Assembly (NCBI GenBank): GCA_964609215.1
Contig: CAZSQZ010000017.1
Location: 1-64,000, forward strand
Direction: 5' to 3'
Origin: JABDKJ01 sp964609215
GTDB lineage: Bacteria > Bacteroidota > Bacteroidia > Flavobacteriales_D > JABDKJ01
DNA: 64,000 nt
Shown here in pieces: positions 15,910 through 25,546 of the stretch. The position numbers were made by a program, and so were the translations under genes. The notes under the pieces were generated by a model that was not told the DNA's origin, searched no databases, and was given only the letters and a program-made list of their open reading frames with translations. Position 1 is the first letter of the stretch; each line of letters opens with the position of its first letter.

Positions 15910-18422
15910 ATACACAAACACCCTCAATAGCAACAAAGATGAAATTAGGAAATTACGTTTTAGGAAATTGGACCGAAGGGCAAGGACAAGGAACCCCTCT
16001 ATACAATGCTGTAAATGGTGATGTTGTGGCAATGGCAACAACAGAAGGCTTAGATTTTGCTGAGATTCTGGCATATGGAAGAGCAAATGGAGGACCAGCT
16101 TTAAGAAAAATGACATTTCAGCAAAGAGGAAACATGCTCAAGAAATTGGCTCTGTATCTTACGAAAAGAAAAGACGAGTTCTACCAGATTTCATTTAAAA
16201 CGGGAGCAACCAAAGTTGACTCATGGATAGATATTGAAGGCGGATTTGGTAATTTGTTTGCCAACGCCTCGTTAAGAAGAAATTTTCCAAACGAAACCTT
16301 TCATGTTGAAGGAGCACCGGTAGATCTTTCAAGAGGAGGAGCCTTTATGGGACATCACATCATGGTTCCCAAAGAGGGAGTAGCTATCCATATTAATGCA
16401 TTCAATTTTCCAGTTTGGGGAATGTTAGAAAAGTGTGCGGTGAATTGGATGGCAGGTGTTCCAGCAGTAGTTAAACCAGCTACCTCTACTTCTTATTTAA
16501 CAGAAGCAGTAGTAAAAGCAATAATTGAGTCTGGAATTTTACCAGAAGGATCGCTTCAATTAATTTGCGGTTCTGCAAGATCTATTTTAGATGCTGTTGA
16601 ATCTCAAGATGTGGTCACATTTACTGGCTCAGCAACTACGGGAAGAATGCTAAAGTCTCACCAAAGGATTATCGATGAGGCAGTTCCATTCAATATGGAA
16701 GCAGATTCTTTGAACTGTTCGATACTTGGAGAAGACGCAAAACCTGGAACTCCTGAATTTGACATTTTTGTAAAAGAAGTACGGAAAGAGATGACGACTA
16801 AATGTGGTCAAAAATGTACCGCTATTCGAAGAGTGTTTGTCCCAGAAAACCTTCTAGAAGATGTTCAGATAGCTTTAGGAAAGGCTTTGTCAAAAGTAAG
16901 CATTGGTGACCCATTGAACAAAGATGTTCGAATGGGAGCATTAGCAAGTAAAGATCAGGTTGAAGAAGTAAGAGAACGCGTAGCTGAGTTGTCTAAAACG
17001 GGTGAACTGGTTTACGGAAATGTGAATGAAGTAGAATTAATTGATGCAGATGCAAGTAAGGGAGCATTCTTAAGCCCCTTGTTGATGTTGGAAAAACATC
17101 CGCATAAAAATACTGCAGTGCATGAAGTAGAAGCCTTTGGTCCAGTAAGTACCTTAATGCCTTATAAAGATATGCAAGATGCTATCCAATTGGCTAAGAT
17201 GGGGAAAGGATCTTTAGTCGCTTCCATTGCTACTTTTGATGATAAAATTGCAAGAGAATTTGTTGTCGGTGCAGCAAGCCATCATGGAAGAATTTTGGTG
17301 ATGAATAGGGAGAATGCAAAAATCTCAACCGGTCATGGATCTCCACTTCCAACCTTGGTTCATGGAGGGCCAGGAAGAGCCGGAGGAGGAGAAGAAATGG
17401 GAGGCATGAGAGGAGTAGAACACTATCTGCAACGTTGCGCCATTCAAGGAACACCAACAACCATTACTGAGATTACAGGGATTTATCAAGCAGGATCTAA
17501 ATACAAGGAAGTTCCTGAAGGACACCCTTTTAAATACCATTGGGAAGACATTCAACCCAGTATGTCTTTAAAGACACACAAAAGAACAATCACCGATGGC
17601 GATGTAGTAAACTTTGCTAATTTGACCTGGGATCATTTCTATGCGCATACAGATATCACCTCTTTAGAAGGCAGTATTTTTGAAAAAAGAACGGCACACG
17701 GTTACTTTATTTTAGCAGCAGCAGCAGGATTATTCGTTTATCCAAATAAAGGCCCTGTTGCGGCAAACTATGGGTTGGAAGAATGTCGTTTTATTCGCCC
17801 TGTTTATCATAATGATACCGTTTATGTTCGTCTAACATGTAAGCAAAAAGTAGAAAGAGATTGGAAGGGAAAAGAAGCTCCTTCCGGAATTGTCAAATGG
17901 TTTGTTGAGGTCTTTGATATTGAAGATGAATTGGTAGCTGTTGCAACCATTTTGACAATGGTACAAAAGAAATGTCCTTTCACAGATTTATCCAGAGGAT
18001 TTATTTCTGATGTTCTGAATAAACTCAAAGAAGATGCAAAACCAGAATGGGGAGAAATGAGCCCTCAAGCAATGGTAGAGCATTTAGAAGAGCAATTGGA
18101 ATTGGCAATGTCTCATAAAGAAATTCCTTTTACTACTCCAGAAAAATATATAGAGAAGTATCAAGAATCATTGTATAACCATCGTGAATTTCCAAAAGGA
18201 TCAGAAGCACCCTATGGGGATTTTAAAAATTTGAAGCACGCAAACTTGAACGAAGCAAAAGAAGCTTTGCTTTCTACTTATGATACCTATACTTCCTTTT
18301 TTAAAGAGAATGAAGGATTTACTTCTATTCATCCCACTTTTGGAATTTTAAATAAATATGAATGGAACTTGTTAGGTAGGAAACATTTTCATTATCACTT
18401 CAAGCAATTTGGGCTAATCTGA
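15906..18422 (+). CDS. paaZ: PaaZ fusion: aldehyde dehydrogenase, MaoC-type hydratase and C-terminal DinB/DUF1569-like domain
   Basis: 838 residues, about 155 longer than E. coli PaaZ (681). The ALDH domain (about 1-530) has the catalytic Cys304 in CGQKCTAIRR and oxidises the semialdehyde. The MaoC hot-dog domain (about 550-700) has WDHFYAHTD with the catalytic Asp/His and hydrolyses oxepin-CoA. Residues 705-838 are extra: WGEMSPQAMVEHLEEQ, HPTFGILNKYEW and the His-rich HFHYHFKQFG match the DUF1569/DinB-like four-helix fold. The role of that part in ring cleavage is unknown. I see no frameshift or stop at the junction. Confidence 0.93.
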   Translation: MNTQTPSIATKMKLGNYVLGNWTEGQGQGTPLYNAVNGDVVAMATTEGLDFAEILAYGRANGGPALRKMTFQQRGNMLKKLALYLTKRKDEFYQISFKTGATKVDSWIDIEGGFGNLFANASLRRNFPNETFHVEGAPVDLSRGGAFMGHHIMVPKEGVAIHINAFNFPVWGMLEKCAVNWMAGVPAVVKPATSTSYLTEAVVKAIIESGILPEGSLQLICGSARSILDAVESQDVVTFTGSATTGRMLKSHQRIIDEAVPFNMEADSLNCSILGEDAKPGTPEFDIFVKEVRKEMTTKCGQKCTAIRRVFVPENLLEDVQIALGKALSKVSIGDPLNKDVRMGALASKDQVEEVRERVAELSKTGELVYGNVNEVELIDADASKGAFLSPLLMLEKHPHKNTAVHEVEAFGPVSTLMPYKDMQDAIQLAKMGKGSLVASIATFDDKIAREFVVGAASHHGRILVMNRENAKISTGHGSPLPTLVHGGPGRAGGGEEMGGMRGVEHYLQRCAIQGTPTTITEITGIYQAGSKYKEVPEGHPFKYHWEDIQPSMSLKTHKRTITDGDVVNFANLTWDHFYAHTDITSLEGSIFEKRTAHGYFILAAAAGLFVYPNKGPVAANYGLEECRFIRPVYHNDTVYVRLTCKQKVERDWKGKEAPSGIVKWFVEVFDIEDELVAVATILTMVQKKCPFTDLSRGFISDVLNKLKEDAKPEWGEMSPQAMVEHLEEQLELAMSHKEIPFTTPEKYIEKYQESLYNHREFPKGSEAPYGDFKNLKHANLNEAKEALLSTYDTYTSFFKENEGFTSIHPTFGILNKYEWNLLGRKHFHYHFKQFGLI

Positions 18423-18477
18423 TTTTTTGATTTAAATTGCATCGATAATAATTTAATTTTTATAATTAAAGTTGGGT

Positions 18478-18798
18478 ATGGAGGAATTGAATAAAATAAT
18501 GGTTCATGTATTAATAAAGGACTATGCTAAAGAAGGCACTCCACCAAGAATTTCTGAGAAAGAGAGACAAAGATCTTTAGCTTATCAAGCTTTTATTGGT
18601 TCTAGAATTGAGAAAATTTGCAACAACAGTTGCAACGGTAGATGGAAATTGAAATTTGAAGAGAATGAGGCAGAAGTGTTTGATGTTACTCTTTTTGCAG
18701 ACGATAGTGATGACTTAAAATTGTTAGAACAGATTGTAAGAACACAATTAGATCAGAATTTCCGAGTGCATATTTCCAAGTCCATTCTTTCAAATTGA
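18478..18798 (+). CDS. Small conserved-looking hypothetical protein in the paa cluster
   Basis: 106 residues from the ATG at 18478; a TTG at 18472 is also possible. The sequence is hydrophilic with a mixed alpha/beta character and a Cys pair region (CNNSC near residue 47). I do not recognise a family. It lies between paaZ and the crotonase gene on the same strand, 55 and 69 bases from them, so it is probably part of the same transcription unit. Confidence 0.65.
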   Translation: MEELNKIMVHVLIKDYAKEGTPPRISEKERQRSLAYQAFIGSRIEKICNNSCNGRWKLKFEENEAEVFDVTLFADDSDDLKLLEQIVRTQLDQNFRVHISKSILSN

Positions 18799-18867
18799 AT
18801 TTGGCATAAAAAGTTTAATACCAACCCTAAACCAAGTTTTGATTTAAAATTTTTTCGAATTCATAAA

Positions 18868-19629
18868 ATGGAAGCCTACGTAAAATCAAATAAAATCGCA
18901 GAAGGAATTTTAGAAATTGAATTTTTTCATCCAGCGCATAATTCTTTACCTAGTAATGTTTTGGCGGATTTAGCCAATGCAATTAATGAAGCAGGAAAGG
19001 ATGATACGGTCACTGTAATCATTTTAAAAAGTGGAGGAGATAGAACCTTTTGCGCGGGAGCTAGCTTTAATGAATTGATATCCATTAATGATTTTCCAAC
19101 AGGTAAAAAATTCTTTATGGGCTTTGCCAATGTCATAAATGCATGTAGAACATGTCCAAAATTGATTATTGGAAGAGTGCAAGGCAAAGCTGTTGGTGGT
19201 GGAGTAGGAGTAGCTTCTGCTGTGGATTATTGTTTTGCAACAAAATTCGCTTCCGTTAAGCTCTCAGAATTAGCGGTAGGTATTGGACCATTTGTTGTTG
19301 GTCCTGCTGTTGAAAGAAAGGTTGGACTTTCTGCCATGTCTCAAATGGCTATCAATGCTGCTGAGTTTTATTCTGCTCAATGGGCGAAAGAAAAAGGTTT
19401 ATATACTGAGGTCTTTGAATCAGCAGAAGAAATGGATGAAGCCATCATGAAATTAGCAACTACTTTATCCAATAGTAATCCTGAAGCACAACAGTTGATA
19501 AAAGGTGTGTTCTGGGAGGGAACTGAAGACTGGAATACCTTGCTAGAGTCTAGAGCAGAAAAGAGTGGGAAATTAGTGCTAAGTGAATACACGAAGAAAA
19601 CTCTTGCAAGATTTGCAGAAAAAGTTTAG
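18868..19629 (+). CDS. Enoyl-CoA hydratase/isomerase (crotonase) family protein of the paa cluster
   Basis: 253 residues. The oxyanion-hole segments are present: RTFCAGASFNEL near 59-70 and QGKAVGGGVG near 105-114. The Glu that follows the GGG loop in classical enoyl-CoA hydratase is Gly114 here, while the second Glu is kept as E134 in SELAVGIGP. A plain hydratase role is therefore doubtful. A PaaG-like isomerase or another single-Glu reaction of the pathway fits better. It is the last gene of the paa cluster and its stop overlaps the convergent transporter by four bases. Confidence 0.85.
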   Translation: MEAYVKSNKIAEGILEIEFFHPAHNSLPSNVLADLANAINEAGKDDTVTVIILKSGGDRTFCAGASFNELISINDFPTGKKFFMGFANVINACRTCPKLIIGRVQGKAVGGGVGVASAVDYCFATKFASVKLSELAVGIGPFVVGPAVERKVGLSAMSQMAINAAEFYSAQWAKEKGLYTEVFESAEEMDEAIMKLATTLSNSNPEAQQLIKGVFWEGTEDWNTLLESRAEKSGKLVLSEYTKKTLARFAEKV

Positions 19630-21065
19630 GCAAAAACAAGCGGAATATAAAACTTAGCAAAGATTAGGAGAATCAGAATTGAAATAATATTCAAAACAAT
19701 TCCAACCTTGGCCATATCAGCTACCTTGACATAACCGCTGGCAAAAACAATTGCATTTGGTGGTGTTGCCATTGGTAACATAAATGCACAGCTTGCAGCC
19801 ATGGTAATCGGAATCAGAAAATGAAGCATTGGTACGTCCATTCCTATAGCTATTCCAGCACAAACAGGTGTGAACACTGTTATCAGAGCAACATTGCTCA
19901 TTAGCTCTGTTAAGAAAAGAACAATCACTGTTAGAATGGTGGAAACAACAATAATGGAAAGCCCATTCTGATTAGAGATGAAATCACCAATTAGATCTAT
20001 AATTCCAACATTTTTTAGCGCTGTTGCTAAGGCCAAACCACCACCGAAAAGTATAATGATTCCCCATGGAAGTTTTCGGGTGTCTTCCCATTCTAAAACA
20101 AACATATTTTTTTGAAATATGGGAACGCAGAAAAGTAGAAAAGCCCCAAACATACTTATCCCAGCATTTGATAAATAAATGATCGATTGAACATCATTTA
20201 ATTTTCCCTTGAAAATCCATAAGAAGATAGTAATAAGGAAAATTATGATTACAACTATCTCCGATAAATTAATGCTGCCTAATTTTTGAATCTCTTTTTG
20301 AATAATACTTTGAGGATCGTTTAGAATTAGATTTTTGCTCCTGAAAAACACTTTTGAAAGGATAAAGAAAATGAGGGTCAACAAAACAACAGAGAAGGGA
20401 AGACCAATTGCCATCCATTTAACAAAAGAAATCTCTATACCATAGGTGCTTTCAACAAATCCAGCCATTGCAATATTTGGTGGTGTGCCAATAAGTGTTG
20501 CAATTCCTCCTGCATTTGCGGAGAATGCAATTCCAAGCATAATCTTAAGAGCAAATTGTTTATCCTGATTGGTAAAACCATCAGAATCATTTATCAATAA
20601 TTGAATGACCGATAGAGCAATGGGAAGCATAACCACCGTGCTTGCTGTATTACTTATCCACATGCTCATGATAGCCGTGGATATCATAAATCCTAGTAAA
20701 ACGCGATCTGGGCTTGAGCCAGTTAATCTTATAATTCCCAAAGCAACTCGTTTATGAAGATTGACTTTTTCCAATGCCAGCGCTATTATGAACCCACCCA
20801 AGAATAAAAAAACAATAGGGTCACCATATGAACTTCCAACTTCTCTCATGGTAGCAATGCCAAGCATTGGAAAAAAAATAATGGGGATTAGGGCGGTAAC
20901 AGATATTGAAACCGCTTCCGTTAACCACCAAATGATCATCCATATTGCGATTGAGAGAACCTTGTCGGCTTCAGGGTTTACAAATTCAAATGGGATCAGG
21001 TTTAGCACCAAAAATAGCAGAGGGCCTAAAACCAATCCAATCATTTTGAATGATGAAAATCTCAT
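19626..21065 (-). CDS. DASS/SLC13-family sodium-dependent anion symporter
   Basis: 479 residues with about eleven hydrophobic segments. The two family motifs are clear: SNTASTVVMLPIA in the first half and the second-half SNVALITVF-type turn with PMATPPNAIVFASG, along with GTPPN near the middle. These bind sodium and the carboxylate of di- or tricarboxylates, or sulfate. The substrate cannot be fixed from sequence. It is convergent with the paa cluster; supplying or exporting C4-dicarboxylates would suit phenylacetate growth, but that is only a guess from position. Confidence 0.88.
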   Translation of the reverse strand: MRFSSFKMIGLVLGPLLFLVLNLIPFEFVNPEADKVLSIAIWMIIWWLTEAVSISVTALIPIIFFPMLGIATMREVGSSYGDPIVFLFLGGFIIALALEKVNLHKRVALGIIRLTGSSPDRVLLGFMISTAIMSMWISNTASTVVMLPIALSVIQLLINDSDGFTNQDKQFALKIMLGIAFSANAGGIATLIGTPPNIAMAGFVESTYGIEISFVKWMAIGLPFSVVLLTLIFFILSKVFFRSKNLILNDPQSIIQKEIQKLGSINLSEIVVIIIFLITIFLWIFKGKLNDVQSIIYLSNAGISMFGAFLLFCVPIFQKNMFVLEWEDTRKLPWGIIILFGGGLALATALKNVGIIDLIGDFISNQNGLSIIVVSTILTVIVLFLTELMSNVALITVFTPVCAGIAIGMDVPMLHFLIPITMAASCAFMLPMATPPNAIVFASGYVKVADMAKVGIVLNIISILILLIFAKFYIPLVFA

Positions 21066-21204
21066 GTTTGCTAAAGTAAGAATCGTATTCCTGAATTAAC
21101 AAATTGTTAGTTTTCTTATCCGCCTGTAGAAATCATTTGCCTTTAACATAATTAATGCCGATTTGGCATCGTTGTAATGTATCTTCACAGCAAATACAAC
21201 CTTA

Positions 21205-23541
21205 ATGATACGAGTATTATTCATTTTCCTGTTCGCATTATTTTCATTTAGTACATCCGCACAAGAAAAATTCACCCTTAATGGAACGATAAAAGACGTT
21301 TCGAATGGAGAAGAGTTAATTGGTGCAACTTTAATTATAAAGGAGTTGGAAACAGGCACTGTAACAAATGTATATGGTTATTATTCCATCAGTCTGCCTG
21401 CGGGAGAATATACCATTATTGCGCGCTTTATCGGATATGAGAATACGGAAGTAATCATCGATTTAAATGCGGATACCAGAAGAGATTTCGAGCTAAAAGC
21501 TGAAAGTACAACTTTAGCTGAGGTGGAAATTATTGGTGAAAAACAAGACCAGAACATTGATGATGTGCAGATGAGTGTAGAAAAATTATCGGCCAAGGAA
21601 ATTAAATCAATTCCAGCGTTTATGGGAGAGGTTGACTTGATTAAGGCCATTCAGCTTTTACCAGGCGTCCAAACAATAGGAGAGGGCACCAGCGGCATGT
21701 ATGTTAGAGGAGGAAATCATGATCAAAATTTGGTTTTATTAGATGAGTCTATTGTGTACAATGCCTCGCACATGTTGGGTATTTTTTCTGTTTTCAATAC
21801 CGATGCAATTAAAGATGTGCAATTATATAAAGGAGGAATACCAGCATTGTATGGAGGAAGATTGTCATCTGTTTTAGATATTCGAATGAATGAGGGGAAT
21901 GATAAACGATTCGAGGCAACTGGAGGAATTGGAACAGTAAGTAGTCGAGCTACAATAGAATCACCATTCTTAAAAAACAAAGGTTCTTTTATGATAGCGG
22001 GCAGAAGAACCTATGCGGACTTATTTTTGAAACTTTCATCAAATCCTGACTTAAATGAAAATCAGCTCTTCTTTTATGACCTGAATGCTAAAGCAAATTA
22101 CGAGATAGATAAGAATAACAGAGTATTTGCATCAGGTTATTTTGGTAGAGATGTATTTCGCTTTGGAAATGATGCAGATGCATTTGGACTGAATTGGGGA
22201 AATGCAACCGGAACAATTAGATGGAATCATATTTATGGTCCTAAGCTTTTCTCAAATTTAACCTTGTTGAGAAGCAACTATGATTATTTTCTGGGGCAAG
22301 ATGAAGGAGTTGATGCATTTAGTTGGACTTCAAAAATAAAGGACCTCTCTGTTAAGCTAGATTATACCTATTTCTTAAATCCGAAAAACACATTGGAATT
22401 TGGTTATCAGGGGATTCGCCATGATTTTGAACCAGGTACCGTTTCTTCAGATGATCCGCAAAGTATTATTACAGGTTTTAAATTGGACGATGAACAGGCA
22501 CTTGAACATGGAATTTATTTAAGTAATGAGCAAAAAGTAGGAAAGAATCTAACTATGGAATATGGTCTGCGCTTTTCCTTATTTCAAAATATTGGAGAAG
22601 CCACAGAATTTGTCCATGATGCCAACTTTGAAATTATAGATACCTTAACTTTTGCTAAAGGAGAGAATTATAACTCTTATTCTGGCTTGGAACCAAGGCT
22701 TGGAATGAGATATAAGCTTAACTCCCAAAGTTCTGTTAAGGCCAGTTACAATAGAATGAATCAGTACATTCAATTGGCTTCTAATTCTACTTCTGCTACT
22801 CCTTTTGACATTTGGTTTCCAGCCAGTCCTGAAGTCAAACCGCAAACTACGGATCAAGTAGCCTTGGGTTATTTTAGAAACTTAAAAGACAATCAATATG
22901 AAACATCCATAGAAGTTTATTATAAGAAGAACGATAATGTAATAGACTTTAGAGACCATGCACAGCTTTTTTTGCAGGCAGATTTAGAAGGAGAGTTGAG
23001 GACGGGTACTGGACAAGCTTATGGTTTAGAGTTGTTGATGAGGAAAAACAAAGGAAGACTTAAAGGATTTGTAAGCTATACCTTATCAAGAGTTGAGAGA
23101 ACCATTGATGGAATTAATGGAGGAGAGACCTATTTGGCAAACTTTGACAAAAGACATGATTTTGCAATTGTGGGGAACTATGTGATTAGCGATAGAGCAA
23201 CGTTAGGTTTCAACTGGGTATTGCAATCAGGAAGAGCAGTTACTTTGCCGACAGGAAGGTTCACTTATTTGGGTCAGGTTATCCCTGTTTATTCAGATAG
23301 AAATGCCGAGAGATTGCCAAGTTATCATCGATTGGACTTGGCATTAACACTTCAGCAAAAAAGAAACACAGAAAGAAAATGGAAGGGGGAATGGGTGTTC
23401 TCTGTTTACAACTTGTATAACAGGCATAATACCTTCAGTATTAACTTTAGGCAAGAGGAAAATAATCCCGAAGTTACCTTTGCCGAGAAAACATTTCTAT
23501 TCGGAATAATTCCCGCAGTTACCTATAATTTTAGATTTTAA
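21205..23541 (+). CDS. TonB-dependent receptor with carboxypeptidase-regulatory N-domain
   Basis: 778 residues. The signal peptide ends near SAQ (residue 20). A carboxypeptidase-D regulatory-like domain (about 24-105) has the DVSNGEELIGATL and GYYSISLPAGEYTI pattern. The plug domain (about 115-225) contains GMYVRGGNHDQN, and the rest forms a beta-barrel ending in a terminal aromatic (YNFRF). It imports a large substrate across the outer membrane with TonB. It is four bases from the DUF4249 gene, a pairing common in Bacteroidota. The substrate is unknown. Confidence 0.92.
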   Translation: MIRVLFIFLFALFSFSTSAQEKFTLNGTIKDVSNGEELIGATLIIKELETGTVTNVYGYYSISLPAGEYTIIARFIGYENTEVIIDLNADTRRDFELKAESTTLAEVEIIGEKQDQNIDDVQMSVEKLSAKEIKSIPAFMGEVDLIKAIQLLPGVQTIGEGTSGMYVRGGNHDQNLVLLDESIVYNASHMLGIFSVFNTDAIKDVQLYKGGIPALYGGRLSSVLDIRMNEGNDKRFEATGGIGTVSSRATIESPFLKNKGSFMIAGRRTYADLFLKLSSNPDLNENQLFFYDLNAKANYEIDKNNRVFASGYFGRDVFRFGNDADAFGLNWGNATGTIRWNHIYGPKLFSNLTLLRSNYDYFLGQDEGVDAFSWTSKIKDLSVKLDYTYFLNPKNTLEFGYQGIRHDFEPGTVSSDDPQSIITGFKLDDEQALEHGIYLSNEQKVGKNLTMEYGLRFSLFQNIGEATEFVHDANFEIIDTLTFAKGENYNSYSGLEPRLGMRYKLNSQSSVKASYNRMNQYIQLASNSTSATPFDIWFPASPEVKPQTTDQVALGYFRNLKDNQYETSIEVYYKKNDNVIDFRDHAQLFLQADLEGELRTGTGQAYGLELLMRKNKGRLKGFVSYTLSRVERTIDGINGGETYLANFDKRHDFAIVGNYVISDRATLGFNWVLQSGRAVTLPTGRFTYLGQVIPVYSDRNAERLPSYHRLDLALTLQQKRNTERKWKGEWVFSVYNLYNRHNTFSINFRQEENNPEVTFAEKTFLFGIIPAVTYNFRF

Positions 23542-23545
23542 TAAG

Positions 23546-24361
23546 ATGAGAGAGCAATATATATCAGCACTGACAATAATAATTCTAATGGCATCTTGCA
23601 CAGAAAGAATAGATTTAGAATTGAACACAGACCAAAATAGAAGAATAGTAGTTGAAGGCGAAATTACACAGGAGGAAATGGCTCATGAAATTAAACTCAC
23701 CTGGACCGCAGATTTTTTTGTAAACGAACTTCCCGAACCTGTGACTGGGGCAATTGTTACTATTTCAGACGGAACCAATATTTACAATTTAACTGAGCAG
23801 GGTAATACGGGGAATTATTATACGGATCCTTCTGTTCAAGGAACACCGTTAGCTGAACATATAGTGACGATTGATTATGAAGGGCAGCTTTTTACAGGAA
23901 AAGATTTCATGTTTAGTGTTCCTGAAATTGAAATGATTGAGACAAGTGAAATTGAAGCTCCTGAGGATACTATTCCTGGGGAGTATGATTTACTATTATG
24001 GACTCAAGAAATACCAGATGAAGAAAATTGGTATATGTGGAGAGTATTTATAAACGGAGTTGCAGAAAACGATACATTATCAAACATCTTTTTCACTTCA
24101 GATCAAGGAAGCGATGGCGTCTTTTTGGAAGGAATTTCCATCTACGATTTTAAGGCATTTCCCGGAGACACTGTGGTATTAGAACAATTTGCAATTAGCG
24201 AGCAAGCAAATGATACATGGCTTGCTATGCTTTTGGAAACAGAATTTAGAGGTGGCTTATTCGATTCTCCTCCAGCAAATGTAGAGACCAATATGAGTAA
24301 TGGAGCTTTAGGATATTTTGGAGCTTATACTGTCTCCAGAGATACTACTATTGTTCAGTAA
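23546..24361 (+). CDS. DUF4249-type outer-membrane lipoprotein
   Basis: 271 residues. The lipobox ends at MASC (Cys near residue 18), followed by TERIDLELNTDQNRRIVVEGEI, which is characteristic of DUF4249. The fold is predicted to be beta-rich and surface exposed. Proteins of this family sit next to carboxypeptidase-regulatory TonB receptors and may act as their accessory lipoprotein. Four bases separate it from the receptor, so they are cotranscribed. Confidence 0.85.
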   Translation: MREQYISALTIIILMASCTERIDLELNTDQNRRIVVEGEITQEEMAHEIKLTWTADFFVNELPEPVTGAIVTISDGTNIYNLTEQGNTGNYYTDPSVQGTPLAEHIVTIDYEGQLFTGKDFMFSVPEIEMIETSEIEAPEDTIPGEYDLLLWTQEIPDEENWYMWRVFINGVAENDTLSNIFFTSDQGSDGVFLEGISIYDFKAFPGDTVVLEQFAISEQANDTWLAMLLETEFRGGLFDSPPANVETNMSNGALGYFGAYTVSRDTTIVQ

Positions 24362-24506
24362 CTTTGAGTTCGAATTTGGAAATTTGAGATTGAAATTATG
24401 TCCATGTCTGAATAAAAAAGGAAACATTTGAAATTGTCCTTCCTATTACAAAATTCTGAACAAATGCTTTGACCTTAGCAATTGATGATTTCAATTTTTA
24501 GACCTT

Positions 24507-24530
24507 CATCTCGACTACGCTCGATGTGCT
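24507..24530. repeat. Short GC-richer inverted repeat (CTCGACTACGCTCGATGTG type)
   Basis: CATCTCGA and TCGATG are near-complementary around CTACGC. A related but longer cluster occurs at 26909-26965. It lies in the 200-base gap between two convergent genes. Confidence 0.5.
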
Positions 24531-24559
24531 ACTCTTAAAATTTATTGAAATTGTTCATT

Positions 24560-25546
24560 TTAATCTAGTTCCGCCTCAAGAAAATCACGGGTGACTTTTT
24601 TCACGGCCTCAATATCTTTGCAGAAAAAACTACTCATCATAGAATGTGCTTCAACGGTTGGAAGCGCATGAACATATTGGTCTTCTTTTGGAACTCCCAA
24701 GCCAGCAATCATTTCCTTCATAGCATCAACTGAAACCACATCATCATGGTTGTTCTCGTCCAAGTAATAGTAAGCCACTAGGGTAGGAATCTTAACCTTT
24801 TCAAAAATTTCATTAGTCATTGTTGAGGTGAGCATAGCCTTTAGATTAATCAATGCTTCAGCTCTATATTTAGTATGCCAGTATTTTTCAACTCCTTCTG
24901 GAGCCTCCCAGGTATAGTAATCACCTCCTAATACCTTTTTTCCTATCTCAAGGCCCCAGGGTAATGTCATGATAAATGATCGAGGATCATAAAGGTCAAT
25001 ATTTGGTGAATAAAGGATTTGTGAATGAATTGCAGGATCATTTTTAGCACTGGCAAATAAGGATGCTGTTCCACCAGTACTACTTGAAATTAAAACTACT
25101 TTTTCACCTAAGGTTTTTCCTACTTCAATAGCTTCTAAAGCACTTGCCATCCATTTTTCAGCAGTAAAATTGATCATAGGTTCTTTTTCAATCAGACCAT
25201 GCTCGGCCAGGAGTGGAGAGTAATAGTTCATTCCAAATTCCCTGGCAATATCTGAACAAACAGGGTTCCCTTCAATGGGTGAAGCAGAAAAACCATGTAG
25301 GAAAACCATTGCATATTCGGTCTTGAATATAGAATCTGGATTTACCCAATTGATAAATGATTCATTTCCATTTTTAATAGTTAAACCCTCCTTTTCAGAA
25401 ATTAGATATTGGTCTAACAGTTCCAATTGAGTGGGGACCGTATCCATTTCCAACTGATTATAATTGGGCATCTTAGGACTTGGCCCCATAAAAAAGATAA
25501 CGACTAAAAGTAGAAGGATTAAAAGAACTATTCTTCTGATTTTCAT
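24560..25546 (-). CDS. Membrane-anchored alpha/beta hydrolase
   Basis: 328 residues. One hydrophobic N-terminal segment (about 4-22) anchors the protein. The hydrolase core has the oxyanion HGFSASP near residue 85 and the nucleophile elbow SSSTGG near 155. An acidic residue and a terminal His (VEAHSMM) complete a likely triad. It overlaps the PPO gene by four bases and so forms an operon with the haem genes, although no haem-related role is known for it. Confidence 0.82.
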   Translation of the reverse strand: MKIRRIVLLILLLLVVIFFMGPSPKMPNYNQLEMDTVPTQLELLDQYLISEKEGLTIKNGNESFINWVNPDSIFKTEYAMVFLHGFSASPIEGNPVCSDIAREFGMNYYSPLLAEHGLIEKEPMINFTAEKWMASALEAIEVGKTLGEKVVLISSSTGGTASLFASAKNDPAIHSQILYSPNIDLYDPRSFIMTLPWGLEIGKKVLGGDYYTWEAPEGVEKYWHTKYRAEALINLKAMLTSTMTNEIFEKVKIPTLVAYYYLDENNHDDVVSVDAMKEMIAGLGVPKEDQYVHALPTVEAHSMMSSFFCKDIEAVKKVTRDFLEAELD

